64,000 nucleotides of DNA. Origin: an uncultured Anaeromassilibacillus sp. (GTDB lineage Bacteria > Bacillota > Clostridia > Oscillospirales > Acutalibacteraceae). The notes under the pieces are model-generated. The model did not search any database and had not been told where the DNA came from. It was given only the letters and a program-made list of their open reading frames with translations. The first letter of the stretch is position 1; each line of letters starts with the position of its first letter. The position numbers and the translations under genes were made by a program. The stretch spans positions 62,001 through 126,000 of the forward strand of contig CAKNKY010000003.1 of NCBI GenBank assembly GCA_930987725.1. The letters run 5' to 3'. Shown here one piece after another: positions 23,375-31,299 of the stretch.

Positions 23375-24613
23375 TTATGCCCTGCGGAGCATGCGGAAAA
23401 TATCCTTGATCTTGGGGGCGGAGCCATAGAGCAGGACACCCGCGCGGTAAATTTTCGCGGAGAGGACGCCGATCCCGGCGACGGATGCGGCCAGGATGGC
23501 AACGGAAAGCACGATCTCCCAGACGGGCACGGTGCTCATGGCAATGCGGGTGAACATGGCCATGGGGGACGTGAACGGGAGGAAGGAGCAGACGATCATG
23601 AGCGGGCTGTCCACCGTGCCGGACGTCATGGCGGGCAGGACCACGAGAAACGCGAGGACGAACACGAGCGTGATCGGCATCACTGAGGTGTTGATGTCCT
23701 CCAGCTTGGTGGCAGTGGAGCCCACGGCCCCGAACAGGAAGGCATAGAGCAGAAAGCCGAGCAGGAAGAAGAGCAGCATGTAGCCGAGCAGATAGGGCGG
23801 AATGCCGAACAGCGAGCTCACGATCGGGTTCCCGTCCCAATCGGAGGATGTGAGCCGGTAGCAGAGCAGCGCCGTGCCGAACACGCAGAGCAGCTGCGTG
23901 AGCCCCGCCAAGCACGAGGAGATCACCTTGCCGAACATCATGGCCACGGGCTTCGCGCTTGTGATGAGCACTTCCATGGCACGGGAGCTCTTTTCGGTTG
24001 CCACGTTCGTCGCCACCATCTGGCCATAGAGGAGGATCACCATATAGAGCGCAAAGATCATGATGTAAGTGTAGAAGAAGCTTTTCGTCTGGTCCGCACC
24101 CAGGTTTTCCACGCTGTGCGACACCGGGGCGGAGAGGATCTGCTGCGCCTCCTGCGCGTCAATCCCGTGCTGCTCCATGGCGCTGAGCCGGTAAACGGTG
24201 CGCAGCGCTTCGTCCGCCGCGGCCGTGTTGCTGTCATACATGGTGAGGTTGTTCACATAATAGGTGTAGGAGGTGAGGCTGTCGAGCACAAAGCCGCATT
24301 CCGCCTCGCCGGAACCCACGCGCTCCCGCACGGCCGCCTCGTCCGCCGGCTGCACCTCATAGCCGGGAAAAGCGGCGGAAAAGGCAGGCGAAGCCAGCGC
24401 TTCCAAAGAGGGATCCTCCGCGCAGACAAGCAGCACAGGGCGATCTTCAGACACCGTTGCCTCCTGCCCCTCTGAGACAAAGAGGGAGGCAAGGCGCGGA
24501 AAGAACATGGCCACGGCGATGAGCGCCACAAGGAAAACCGTGACGCCCACGAACACCTTGTTCTTTGCGTAATACTGCAGTTCAAATTTCAGAATGGTGC
24601 CAAACTGTTTCAT
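23375..24613 (-). CDS. ABC-2 type exporter permease (NatB/YhaP-like)
   Basis: Encodes 412 aa from ATG 24613 (GAGGAGGGAG upstream). The first helix (VGVTVFLVALIAVAMFFP) is followed by a large extracellular domain (about 40-170) and then five helices from about 180, with the cytoplasmic motif NVATEKSSRAMEVLITSAKP that marks NatB-type permeases. It pairs with the ATPase gene upstream, whose stop overlaps the ribosome-binding region. The cargo may be Na+, a peptide or a drug; NatAB-like systems vary. Confidence 0.85.
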   Translation of the reverse strand: MKQFGTILKFELQYYAKNKVFVGVTVFLVALIAVAMFFPRLASLFVSEGQEATVSEDRPVLLVCAEDPSLEALASPAFSAAFPGYEVQPADEAAVRERVGSGEAECGFVLDSLTSYTYYVNNLTMYDSNTAAADEALRTVYRLSAMEQHGIDAQEAQQILSAPVSHSVENLGADQTKSFFYTYIMIFALYMVILLYGQMVATNVATEKSSRAMEVLITSAKPVAMMFGKVISSCLAGLTQLLCVFGTALLCYRLTSSDWDGNPIVSSLFGIPPYLLGYMLLFFLLGFLLYAFLFGAVGSTATKLEDINTSVMPITLVFVLAFLVVLPAMTSGTVDSPLMIVCSFLPFTSPMAMFTRIAMSTVPVWEIVLSVAILAASVAGIGVLSAKIYRAGVLLYGSAPKIKDIFRMLRRA

Positions 24614-24624
24614 GTGCTCCCTCC

Positions 24625-25515
24625 TCACGCCTGCTCGCCCGCGTATTCGACGAAAATGTCGTTGAGCGAGGGCTCGAACACCTTGATCTCATCCACATCG
24701 TAGCGCGCGGCCAGGCGGCTCATCACAGCCTGCTTTTTCTCCGGCGCGGGCAGCCGGATCAAAAGGGTGTCGCTCTCCCCCGGCTTTGCACTGCCGGCAA
24801 AATCGGCCAGGATCCGTTCCCGCTGCGGGGAACGCACCACCAGCACGTCCTTGGCGCGGCTGCGCTTGAGTTCGCGCAGATCGCCCTGCAAAACAGCCAC
24901 GCCGCCGTTCAGAATGGCGATGGAATCGCAGAATTCCTCGATGTAATTCATCTGGTGGCTGGAGAAAATCACAATTTTCCCGCGCGCAATCTCCTCCTTC
25001 ACCACATCCTCCAGCATCATGGCGTTCACGGGATCGAGGCCGGAAAAAGGTTCGTCGAGAATGAGGATCTGCGGGTCGTGCGCCAAAGCCGTGATGAGCT
25101 GGATTTTCTGCTGGTTGCCCTTGGAGAGCGTGTCGAGCCGCTTGTTTCGGTACTCCGCCATTTCCAGCCGCCGGAGCCAATCGTCTACGGCGGAAACGGC
25201 GTCACGGTGCTTCATGCCCTTGAGCTCGGCAAAATACACGAGCTGATCGAGGATCTTTTTCTTGGGGTAAAGGCCTCGTTCCTCCGGCAGATAACCGATG
25301 CTCACGCGCCCGTAGTCGATCGGTTTGCCGTCGAGCAGAATGGTGCCGCCATCCGCCGGGAACACGCCCATGAGAATGCGGATGGTTGTCGTCTTGCCCG
25401 CGCCGTTGCGGCCGAGCAGACCGAAGGCTTTCCCGCTTTCCGCCGTGAAGGAAAAGCCCTTGAGCACCTGCTTTTCGCCGAAGCTTTTGCTGATGTTCTG
25501 CAGTTCGAGCTTCAT
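24625..25515 (-). CDS. ABC exporter ATP-binding protein (NatA-like)
   Basis: Encodes 296 aa. Walker A is GRNGAGKTT at about 35-43, the Q loop is GYLPEERGLY, the signature is LSKGNQQKIQ, and Walker B is ILILDEPFSGLDP followed by the H loop SSHQ. The C-terminal ~80 residues (DVLVVRSPQRERILADF onwards) form the regulatory extension seen in NatA-type proteins. It drives the permease encoded 12 bases downstream. The ATG at 25515 has AGAGGAAAC upstream. Confidence 0.9.
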   Translation of the reverse strand: MKLELQNISKSFGEKQVLKGFSFTAESGKAFGLLGRNGAGKTTTIRILMGVFPADGGTILLDGKPIDYGRVSIGYLPEERGLYPKKKILDQLVYFAELKGMKHRDAVSAVDDWLRRLEMAEYRNKRLDTLSKGNQQKIQLITALAHDPQILILDEPFSGLDPVNAMMLEDVVKEEIARGKIVIFSSHQMNYIEEFCDSIAILNGGVAVLQGDLRELKRSRAKDVLVVRSPQRERILADFAGSAKPGESDTLLIRLPAPEKKQAVMSRLAARYDVDEIKVFEPSLNDIFVEYAGEQA

Positions 25516-25609
25516 GTCTGTTTCCTCTCATTCCTCTGAGATTGCCCGCGCCGCAGCTTCCGGCGCAGGCTTCTTCCCTTCCCCGTTCACACGTGCGGAA
25601 AAAGGCAAC

Positions 25610-25638
25610 AAAAAAGTGCGCAGGGGTTAGCTGCGCAC
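25610..25638 (-). terminator. Intrinsic terminator upstream of the NatA-like gene
   Basis: GTGCGCA and TGCGCAC arms round a nine-base loop, followed on the minus strand by TTTTTT. It would end a transcript coming from 25762 before the exporter operon. Confidence 0.65.
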
Positions 25639-25762
25639 CGAAAAACGTAAGCTTAGCCCTGCTACGACACAGTTCCCCCCCAAAAAACAGGATAGGAAAA
25701 ACGAAGCATACATTTTTGCCAAACGTATGCCTGCCGGGGGACGTATGAAACTGTGTCGCAGC
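25610..25762 (-). ncRNA. Candidate structured RNA ending in an intrinsic terminator
   Basis: On the minus strand GCTGCGACACAGTT (25762-25749) pairs with AACTGTGTCGTAGC (25674-25661), one mismatch in 14. Inside lie CCCCC/GGGGG, CAGG/CCTG and a GCATAC/GTATGC hairpin, so the unit folds as one rod with internal loops. After 22 bases a second hairpin, GTGCGCA/TGCGCAC (25638-25616), is followed by six T. A TAAGAT -10-like box ends seven bases before the first paired base, so transcription could start at the foot of the rod. The rod-plus-terminator form recalls 6S RNA but is shorter, and I cannot assign a family. It could instead be the leader of the NatA gene. Confidence 0.4.
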
Positions 25763-25804
25763 TTCATCTTATCACACTGACGCACGAAAAGAAAGAGGGC
25801 GGCG

Positions 25805-25842
25805 AAAAAAACCTCCCGGGCCGCGCAGAGCGGACCGGGAGG
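25805..25842 (-). terminator. Intrinsic terminator of the P-type ATPase gene
   Basis: CCTCCCGG and CCGGGAGG arms (25812-25819 and 25835-25842) with inner pairing, followed on the minus strand by seven T, about 20 bases after the stop. Confidence 0.88.
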
Positions 25843-25860
25843 AAAACGGCAGCCGGTGAT

Positions 25861-28479
25861 TCAGTGGCGTTTGCGCACCAGGCCCACGGCCTTGGCAATC
25901 TCCATGACCACAAGCGGCACGAGGACGAGGCCGAGCCCGATGAGATAGAGCGAAGCGGGCAGCAGCGAAAGGCCGAACGCGATGCGCAGCGGCGTGAAGA
26001 GCACGAGCGCCACAAGCGCCACGGAGAGAAGCGCCGCGCCGTTCAGCTTGCGGTTCGTGAACGGGCCGATACGGAACAGCGAGTGCTCCGAGCGCATGTT
26101 GAACGACTGCACAATCTGCGTGAGCGAAAGCACGAGGAAGGCCATCGTCTGCCCGCCCTCGAGCGTGCCGGTGAAGCGCTCGCCCAGCACAAAGCCGATC
26201 AGCGTGAGCAAGGCGAACAGGCAGCCCTGCAGCGCCACCTGCACGCCGAGCCCGTGGGCGAAGATGCCCTCGTCCTTCGGCTTCGGCCTGCGGTCCATCA
26301 CGTCGTCCTCCACGTCCTCCATGCCGAGGGAGATGGCTGGGAGGCTGTCTGTGACGAGGTTGATCCAGAGCAGCTGCATGGAGAGCAGCGGCGTTTTATG
26401 CCACAGCAGCATGGAGATAAACACCGTGAGCACTTCGCCGATGTTCGTGCCAAGCAGGAACCCTACCACCTTGCGGATGTTCGCATAGATGCCGCGGCCC
26501 TCGCGCACGGCGTCCACGATGGTGGCGAAGTTGTCGTCCGTCAGCGTCATATCGGCGGCGCCCTTGGCCACATCCGTGCCGGTGATGCCCATGGCACAGC
26601 CGATGTCCGCCGCCTTGAGGGCAGGAGCATCGTTCACGCCGTCGCCCGTCATGGCCACAACCTGGCCCCTGTGCTGCCACGCCTTCACGATGCGGATCTT
26701 GTTTTCCGGCGAGACGCGCGCATAGACGGCGATTTGATCCACACACTGCTCCAGCTCCTGCTCGCTCATGGCATCGAGCTCCGGGCCGGTGACGGCGCGA
26801 TCGCCCTGCGCCAGGATGCCGAGTTCCCTCGCGATGGCGGAGGCCGTAGCCACGTGGTCGCCCGTGATCATGACGGGCTTGATCCCGGCGCGGCGGCACA
26901 GCGCGACGGCCTGCTTCGCCTCCGGGCGCGGCGGGTCAATCATGCCCACCAGGCCCACCAGCGTGAGCCCCGCCTCCAGTTCCTCCGCCTTCGGCACGGC
27001 GGGCACATCGTCCAGTTCCTTGCAGCCAACGGCCAGCACGCGCAGCGCCTGGCCGCTCATCTCGTCGTTCATGACGCGCGCCAGCTCGAGATCGCCGCGC
27101 ACGCAGCGGGCGGCCATCACATCGAACGCGCCCTTGACAATCGCCACGATTTTGCCGTTTATCTCATTCACGGTCGTCATGAGCTTGCGGTCGGAATCAA
27201 AGGGCAGCTCCGCGCGCCGCGGATACTGCGCCTGCAGCTTTTCCTGATCCATGCCGTTCTTGTGGGCCGCCACCAGGATGGAGGTTTCCGTGGGATCGCC
27301 GATGTGGCGTTCCGTTCCGTCCGTTTCAAACGTGACGGAGCCGTCGCAGCAGAGAGAAGCCAACAGGAGCATGCGCCGCGCAGCCTCCGAATTCTCTGTG
27401 CCGACTTCCTCAATCGACTGCTCTCCCTCCACCCAGAGGCGGGTGAGCGTCATGCGGTTCTGCGTAAGCGTGCCGGTTTTGTCGGAGCAGATAACGGAAG
27501 CGCTTCCCAGCGTTTCCACCGCGGGCAGGCGGCGGATCAGGGCGTTGCGCTTCACCATGCGCTGCACGCCGATGGCAAGCACAATCGTCACGATGGCGGG
27601 CAGCCCTTCCGGGATGGCGGAAACGGCCAGCGACACGGCAGTCATGAAAATTTCCAGCACGGGAATGCCGTTGAGCAAGCCTACCAGGAAAATCACGGCG
27701 CAGGCGGCCAACGCCATAACCCCGAGATACCCGCCCAGCCGGGCCAGCTTCTTCTGCAAAGGCGTCTGCGTTTCCTCCTCGCCCTCCAGCAGCGAAGCAA
27801 TCTTGCCCATTTCCGTGTGCATGCCGGTGGCAGTCACAACAGCGGTGGCTGTGCCGTATGTGACGCTGCAGCCGGAAAAGACCATGTTCACGCGGTCTCC
27901 CAGCGGGGCATCCTCCTTCACGGTATGATCGGCGTCCTTTTCCGCCGGCACAGACTCGCCCGTGAGGGCCGACTCCTCGCTTTTCAGGCTGACGCTCCGC
28001 AGCAGGCGCGCATCCGCGGGGATAAAATCGCCGGCTTCCAGTCGGATGATATCGCCGGGCACGAGCTTTGCGGCGTCGATCACAGATTCCTTCCCGCCGC
28101 GCAGCACGCGCGCATGGGGCGCAGAGAGCGTTTTGAGCGCATCGAGCGCCTTTTCCGCCTTGCTCTCCTGCACCATGCCCATCACGGCGTTGAGCACGAC
28201 AATGACTAGGATGAGCAGCGGCTCAAAGAATTCCATGGGGTCGCCCTCCGTGCAGGCCACCACAAAGGAAACGGCGGCGGCCAGGAGAAGGATGAGGATC
28301 ATCACGTCCTTGAATTGCTCGGCAAACCGCTGAAGGTTGGTCTTTTTCTTCTTTTCGGCAAGCCTGTTCTCCCCTGTTTCGCGCAGCCGTTCCTCCGCCT
28401 GAGCGTCGGCGAGGCCGGTTTGCGCCTGAACCTGCAGGGCGTTCAGCAATTCTTCTTTCGGCATGGCATGAGGCGTCAC
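25861..28479 (-). CDS. P-type cation ATPase, PMR1/SERCA-like Ca2+ type
   Basis: Encodes 872 aa from GTG 28479 (AAGGGGGAA upstream; an ATG five codons in is the alternative). The cation-ATPase N-terminal domain is followed by the A domain with LTGESVPAEKD, M4 with SAIPEGLPAIV (the PEGL ion-site motif of Ca2+ pumps), the phosphorylation site SDKTGTLT with D333, the nucleotide-domain KGAFD motif, and the hinge MTGDGVNDAPALKAADIG. The C-terminal six-helix domain contains NxxTD-like LLWINLVTDSLPA. ATP hydrolysis exports Ca2+ (possibly Mn2+) across the cytoplasmic membrane. It stands alone with its own promoter and terminator. Confidence 0.93.
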   Translation of the reverse strand: MTPHAMPKEELLNALQVQAQTGLADAQAEERLRETGENRLAEKKKKTNLQRFAEQFKDVMILILLLAAAVSFVVACTEGDPMEFFEPLLILVIVVLNAVMGMVQESKAEKALDALKTLSAPHARVLRGGKESVIDAAKLVPGDIIRLEAGDFIPADARLLRSVSLKSEESALTGESVPAEKDADHTVKEDAPLGDRVNMVFSGCSVTYGTATAVVTATGMHTEMGKIASLLEGEEETQTPLQKKLARLGGYLGVMALAACAVIFLVGLLNGIPVLEIFMTAVSLAVSAIPEGLPAIVTIVLAIGVQRMVKRNALIRRLPAVETLGSASVICSDKTGTLTQNRMTLTRLWVEGEQSIEEVGTENSEAARRMLLLASLCCDGSVTFETDGTERHIGDPTETSILVAAHKNGMDQEKLQAQYPRRAELPFDSDRKLMTTVNEINGKIVAIVKGAFDVMAARCVRGDLELARVMNDEMSGQALRVLAVGCKELDDVPAVPKAEELEAGLTLVGLVGMIDPPRPEAKQAVALCRRAGIKPVMITGDHVATASAIARELGILAQGDRAVTGPELDAMSEQELEQCVDQIAVYARVSPENKIRIVKAWQHRGQVVAMTGDGVNDAPALKAADIGCAMGITGTDVAKGAADMTLTDDNFATIVDAVREGRGIYANIRKVVGFLLGTNIGEVLTVFISMLLWHKTPLLSMQLLWINLVTDSLPAISLGMEDVEDDVMDRRPKPKDEGIFAHGLGVQVALQGCLFALLTLIGFVLGERFTGTLEGGQTMAFLVLSLTQIVQSFNMRSEHSLFRIGPFTNRKLNGAALLSVALVALVLFTPLRIAFGLSLLPASLYLIGLGLVLVPLVVMEIAKAVGLVRKRH

Positions 28480-28537
28480 TGGGATTCCCCCTTTTTATGC
28501 TTTTGCCGCCCATCAGCGCGGGCTGCAATCTGACTTG

Positions 28538-28566
28538 ATTATACTAAACTTTCCTGTCATTGTCAC
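28538..28566 (-). promoter_or_regulatory. Promoter of the P-type ATPase gene
   Basis: On the minus strand GTGACA (28566-28561), a 17-base spacer and a perfect TATAAT (28543-28538), about 60 bases upstream of the GTG start. Confidence 0.75.
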
Positions 28567-28677
28567 GAAAAACAGGGAGAATCCGCTAAAAAATTTGAAT
28601 CTTCCCTGGACAGAGAACGCGGGCGGTGCTACGCTGAAACAAACGCCGCCCGGCTGCCGGCGCGGGAGAAAAAGGAG

Positions 28678-28800
28678 TTGTCCATAACGGCACAGGATAC
28701 AAGAAGGCTGCCCGCCGCCTCAGCGCGCACCTGTCCGCCCGACCTTCACGGTATCGACCCCTCCGTGCTCCGGATCGACGGACAGCGCTTCCGCCCCTAA
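28678..28800 (+). CDS. Possible 40-aa small protein upstream of tRNA-Ala
   Basis: An AAAAAGGAG ribosome binding site at 28670-28678 is followed by an open frame ending at TAA 28800. The only standard start, TTG 28678, touches the site; the codon at ideal distance is ATA (28684). The peptide is DTRRLPAASARTCPPDLHG then DPSVLRIDGQRFRP. A weak promoter (TGGACA, 17 bases, TACGCT) precedes it. It could be real with a rare start, or the decayed remnant of a small gene. It fills the 28.6-28.8 kb gap. Confidence 0.25.
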   Translation: MSITAQDTRRLPAASARTCPPDLHGIDPSVLRIDGQRFRP

Positions 28801-28832
28801 CGAAAAAGATCCGCTCTCCTCTAAAAAATCTC

Positions 28833-28861
28833 TTGCATTTTGGCGCAGGCCGTGATATAAT
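28833..28861 (+). promoter_or_regulatory. Promoter of the tRNA-Ala gene
   Basis: TTGCAT, a 17-base spacer and a perfect TATAAT (28856-28861), 31 bases upstream of the mature tRNA 5' end. Confidence 0.85.
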
Positions 28862-28892
28862 CGTATTCGCCGCCAGAGGAGGCGGCTTATAT

Positions 28893-28968
28893 GGGCCTGT
28901 AGCTCAGCTGGGAGAGCGTTCGGTTCGCATCCGAGAGGTCAAGGGTTCGAATCCCTCCAGGTCCACCA
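28893..28968 (+). tRNA. tRNA-Ala, anticodon CGC
   Basis: A complete 76-nt cloverleaf with encoded CCA. The acceptor GGGCCTG pairs with CAGGTCC and includes the G3-U70 wobble that identifies alanine tRNAs. The D arm is GCTCAGCTGGGAGAGC. The anticodon loop TTCGCAT gives CGC, reading GCG. The T loop is GGTTCGAATCC. tRNA 3' ends are common attachment sites for integrating elements, and the conjugative element starts directly downstream. Confidence 0.95.
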
Positions 28969-29005
28969 AGACTGGGTGACAAAATAGATGTCATCCAGTC
29001 TTTTT
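28969..29005 (+). terminator. Intrinsic terminator of tRNA-Ala
   Basis: AGACTGGGTGACA (28969-28981) pairs with TGTCATCCAGTCT (28989-29001) with one wobble, followed by five T. It begins immediately after the encoded CCA. Confidence 0.88.
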
Positions 29006-29101
29006 CAGCATTCATGCGGGTTTGCGGGCTTTTTCCTCCCTTTTCGGGAGGTGTGTATCACCGTAGATGTCCAAGCCCAAAATTCGCTCTTTTACCCACA
29101 C

Positions 29102-29148
29102 AGCGGGGCTTCCGCCTGATTTTTCAGGGCGGAGTCCCCGCTTTTTTT
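29102..29148 (+). terminator. Strong intrinsic terminator in the gap before parM
   Basis: AGCGGGG at 29102-29108 and CCCCGCT at 29136-29142, with TCCGCC/GGGCGGA pairing inside, then seven T. It lies 100 bases past the tRNA terminator, so it ends either read-through or an unseen short transcript from 29.0-29.1 kb. Confidence 0.8.
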
Positions 29149-29207
29149 GCGCTTCCCTCCTCTTTTTCAACCGGAAGAAACGTAGAAAATTCCGGACGGT
29201 TTTCAGG

Positions 29208-29213
29208 TATAAT
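29208..29213 (+). promoter_or_regulatory. Likely -10 box of the parM operon
   Basis: A perfect TATAAT between the terminator at 29148 and the parM start, in an otherwise GC-rich gap. The -35 region is weak. It would give a leader of about 155 bases. Confidence 0.45.
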
Positions 29214-29291
29214 CACAAAAGAGGGTTGGCGCAGCTTATCTCCCGCAGCGCACCGGCTGCACATCCCCTATCTCAGATCATATCAAATATC

Positions 29292-29337
29292 AGGGCTCCT
29301 GTCTTTCCGTTTTGTTTGGAGGGCAGAAGCCCTTTTT
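29292..29337 (+). terminator. Candidate attenuator in the parM leader
   Basis: AGGGCTCCTG (29292-29301) pairs with CAGAAGCCCT (29324-29333), one mismatch, followed by five T, only 38 bases before the parM ATG. A terminator here, downstream of the likely promoter, would make parM expression conditional. Confidence 0.5.
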
Positions 29338-29375
29338 CATTTCAAATCAAAAATCAAAACAAGGAGTTGGACGTC

Positions 29376-30308
29376 ATGAATATCGGCATCGACCACGGGT
29401 ATTCCGCTATCAAAACCCGGCACTTTTCTTTCCCGGCGGGAATCTCGCTGTATTCCAGCGAACCATACACCCTGCAAAACACATTGGAGTTTGAAGGGAA
29501 GTTCTATGTGTGCGGCACTGGCCGCCAGCCCATTCTGCGGGACAAGACCGAGAACGATAACTATTATCTTCTCACCCTCGCGGCCATCGCCAAAGAGATC
29601 CGACAGCGCGGCGCGAAGGCCGAGTGCTCCGTCTGTATCGCCGCCGGCCTGCCCCTGGCTTCCTTTGGACGGGAGAAAAAGGCGTTCCGGGATTATCTCC
29701 TGTACTCGTACCCGCAAAAGGGGCCGGGCCCAGTCTGCTTCCGGTTTGAAGGGATCCCTTACCGGATCGAAATCCAGGATGTGCAGCTGTTTCCCCAGGG
29801 ATATTCCGCCCTGGCCATCCACCCGGAGCTCCTCCAGAACGAACCCTCCGTCCTGCTCATGGACATCGGCGGCTGGACGGTGGATCTCATGCGTCTGGAT
29901 AATGGCGTCCCCAATGCCGCCACCTGCCGCAGTTTGGAACTGGGAATGATCCGCTGCATGGATGAAGTGAAAGAACAGGTCCGCCGGGATATGGGACTGT
30001 CGGTTACCGACGCCCAGGTGGAGCAAGTGCTGGCTGGAAAGCCCTGCAGCATGGACGAGAAAGCCCGCGGCATGATCCGGCAGCAGGGCCGTCGCTATGT
30101 GGAAATGCTCCTCTCTTCCGTCATGGAAGCCGGGTTCGATCTGAAAGCCCTGCCGGTTGTCATGCTGGGCGGCGGCGCATCGCTGGCCAAGCGAAGCATC
30201 ACGCCGCAGGACGGCCTGTGCCGGGCTTTTTTCCTCACGGACGAAAAGGTCAACGCGGAAGGCTTTGAGCGCATTCTGGGCCGATTCCAGGCCGGTTTTC
30301 CCAGATGA
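29376..30308 (+). CDS. parM: ParM/StbA-type actin-like segregation ATPase
   Basis: Encodes 310 aa from ATG 29376 (AAGGAG eight bases upstream); the longer frame from 29067 crosses two terminators and is spurious. Actin-fold motifs are present: phosphate-1 loop MNIGIDHGYSAIK at the start and phosphate-2 loop LLMDIGGWTVDL at about residue 165, with the adenosine motif VVMLGGGASL near 270. ParM-like proteins polymerise with ATP and push plasmid copies apart. The stop overlaps the next gene by four bases, as expected for a parM-parR pair. An integrated element with ParM suggests that its excised circle replicates and is partitioned. Confidence 0.82.
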   Translation: MNIGIDHGYSAIKTRHFSFPAGISLYSSEPYTLQNTLEFEGKFYVCGTGRQPILRDKTENDNYYLLTLAAIAKEIRQRGAKAECSVCIAAGLPLASFGREKKAFRDYLLYSYPQKGPGPVCFRFEGIPYRIEIQDVQLFPQGYSALAIHPELLQNEPSVLLMDIGGWTVDLMRLDNGVPNAATCRSLELGMIRCMDEVKEQVRRDMGLSVTDAQVEQVLAGKPCSMDEKARGMIRQQGRRYVEMLLSSVMEAGFDLKALPVVMLGGGASLAKRSITPQDGLCRAFFLTDEKVNAEGFERILGRFQAGFPR

Positions 30309-30580
30309 CGCGGCCCCGGTACGCGTTCCGCCCCAACCTTCAAAACGCGGAGCACCGCAGGGCGTGGCAGCTTTTACAGGCCGTCCCGGAGGGGCAGCGA
30401 AACAGCTTTCTGGTGCAAACCATTCTGGAACACGAACGGCGGGAAACCCTGGAAGAAACACTGCGCCGCGTCCTGCGGGAGGAAGGGAAATGTGCTTCCA
30501 TCCAGCCTGCGAAGGAGGACGAACCGGACGTTCCGCCCGGCATGATGAATTTCCTTGCCTCCCTGACCGAAGAAGGATGA
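30305..30580 (+). CDS. ParR-like partition adaptor
   Basis: Encodes 91 aa. The N terminus (MTRPRYAFRPNLQNAEHRRAW) leads to a segment RNSFLVQTILEHERRETLEETLRR that fits a short DNA-binding ribbon-helix-helix or helical adaptor, with an acidic C terminus. Position straight after parM with an ATGA overlap is the main reason for the call: ParR binds the centromere site and the growing ParM filament end. Sequence alone would not identify it. Confidence 0.55.
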   Translation: MTRPRYAFRPNLQNAEHRRAWQLLQAVPEGQRNSFLVQTILEHERRETLEETLRRVLREEGKCASIQPAKEDEPDVPPGMMNFLASLTEEG

Positions 30581-30703
30581 TCCTTATTGGTCCTGCTTCC
30601 TTTGCTCCCGAAAGCTTGTTGGTTCTGGTGATAGCTTTGCGGCAGACTTGGCAGTATGCTTGTGTTGCCCGAAAGGGGAAGAACCAGGCAAGGAGTGATG
30701 GAC

Positions 30704-31177
30704 GTGGAAACTAAAGGCGTAACCTGTAAAATTCCATTGGATCTCCACGAGAAAATCAGCGCGGAAATCCGGGAAACCGAGAGCACCCTGAGCAGATTTA
30801 TCGAGAAGATCATCCGGGAACATTATGAAAAAGGAGACGTCAGAGTTATGGCAAAAGGAAGGACATTAGCATTTCAGGTGAGCGAGGAACTGTTCCAGCG
30901 GATCAAAGCGTATCTGGAACGGTATGAACGGCAGCACCACCGCAGGCTGACGCAGCGGGAATTTGTGATTGGTTTGATTGAACAGGCACTGGACGCCGCG
31001 GAGGAAAGCGATGAAACCGAAGAAACCGGTTTAACCGCCTGTGTCCCCGCGTATGACGAGGAAGCCGCCGGGGGCGGCTCGGTACCCACAGAATCTCAGG
31101 AAAGCGTTCCGGGCGATTGTGAGGCCGGTTGCGAAACTTCCGAACCGGCGCAGGAACCGGAGGCAACATTCGAATAA
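30704..31177 (+). CDS. Protein with two ribbon-helix-helix-like domains
   Basis: Encodes 157 aa from GTG 30704, which lies eight bases after AAGGAG; an ATG at 30698 is too close to the site. The first domain (TCKIPLDLHEKISAEIRE then FIEKIIREHYEKG, about 4-45) and the second (LAFQVSEELFQRIKAYLER then REFVIGLIEQAL, about 55-100) each look like a beta strand plus two helices, the ribbon-helix-helix plan. The tail is Glu/Thr-rich. An internal ATG at 30848 with AAAGGAG upstream could make the second domain alone. It is probably a DNA-binding regulator or accessory relaxosome protein; the exact role is unknown. Confidence 0.6.
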   Translation: METKGVTCKIPLDLHEKISAEIRETESTLSRFIEKIIREHYEKGDVRVMAKGRTLAFQVSEELFQRIKAYLERYERQHHRRLTQREFVIGLIEQALDAAEESDETEETGLTACVPAYDEEAAGGGSVPTESQESVPGDCEAGCETSEPAQEPEATFE

Positions 31178-31190
31178 AAGCAGCCAGCCC

Positions 31191-31230
31191 AAGCCCCGTG
31201 GAATCCATCTGATTCCGCGGGGCTTTTTTC
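31191..31230 (+). terminator. Intrinsic terminator of the partition operon
   Basis: AAGCCCCGTGGAATC (31191-31205) pairs with GATTCCGCGGGGCTT (31211-31225), one wobble, followed by six T. It separates the partition genes from the methyltransferase gene. Confidence 0.9.
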
Positions 31231-31299
31231 ATATATCCATATATAGAAGAAGGGGGAATGCCCACACTGAATTGAAAAACTACCATACAGAAGGGAGAC

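Noticed and set aside
23136..23915. N-terminal extension of the MarR open frame
   Set aside because: The frame continues upstream but crosses the marR promoter and a terminator and is antisense-like to no known protein; TTG 23135 has a strong ribosome binding site and starts the MarR fold.
25610..25762. 6S RNA as a firm call for the structured RNA
   Set aside because: The rod shape fits, but the length is short and the large central bubble is not clear; left as an unassigned candidate.
25753..28209. An 818-codon open frame on the plus strand
   Set aside because: It is antisense to the P-type ATPase, which has every family motif. The His/Arg/Gln-rich product is typical of a shadow frame.
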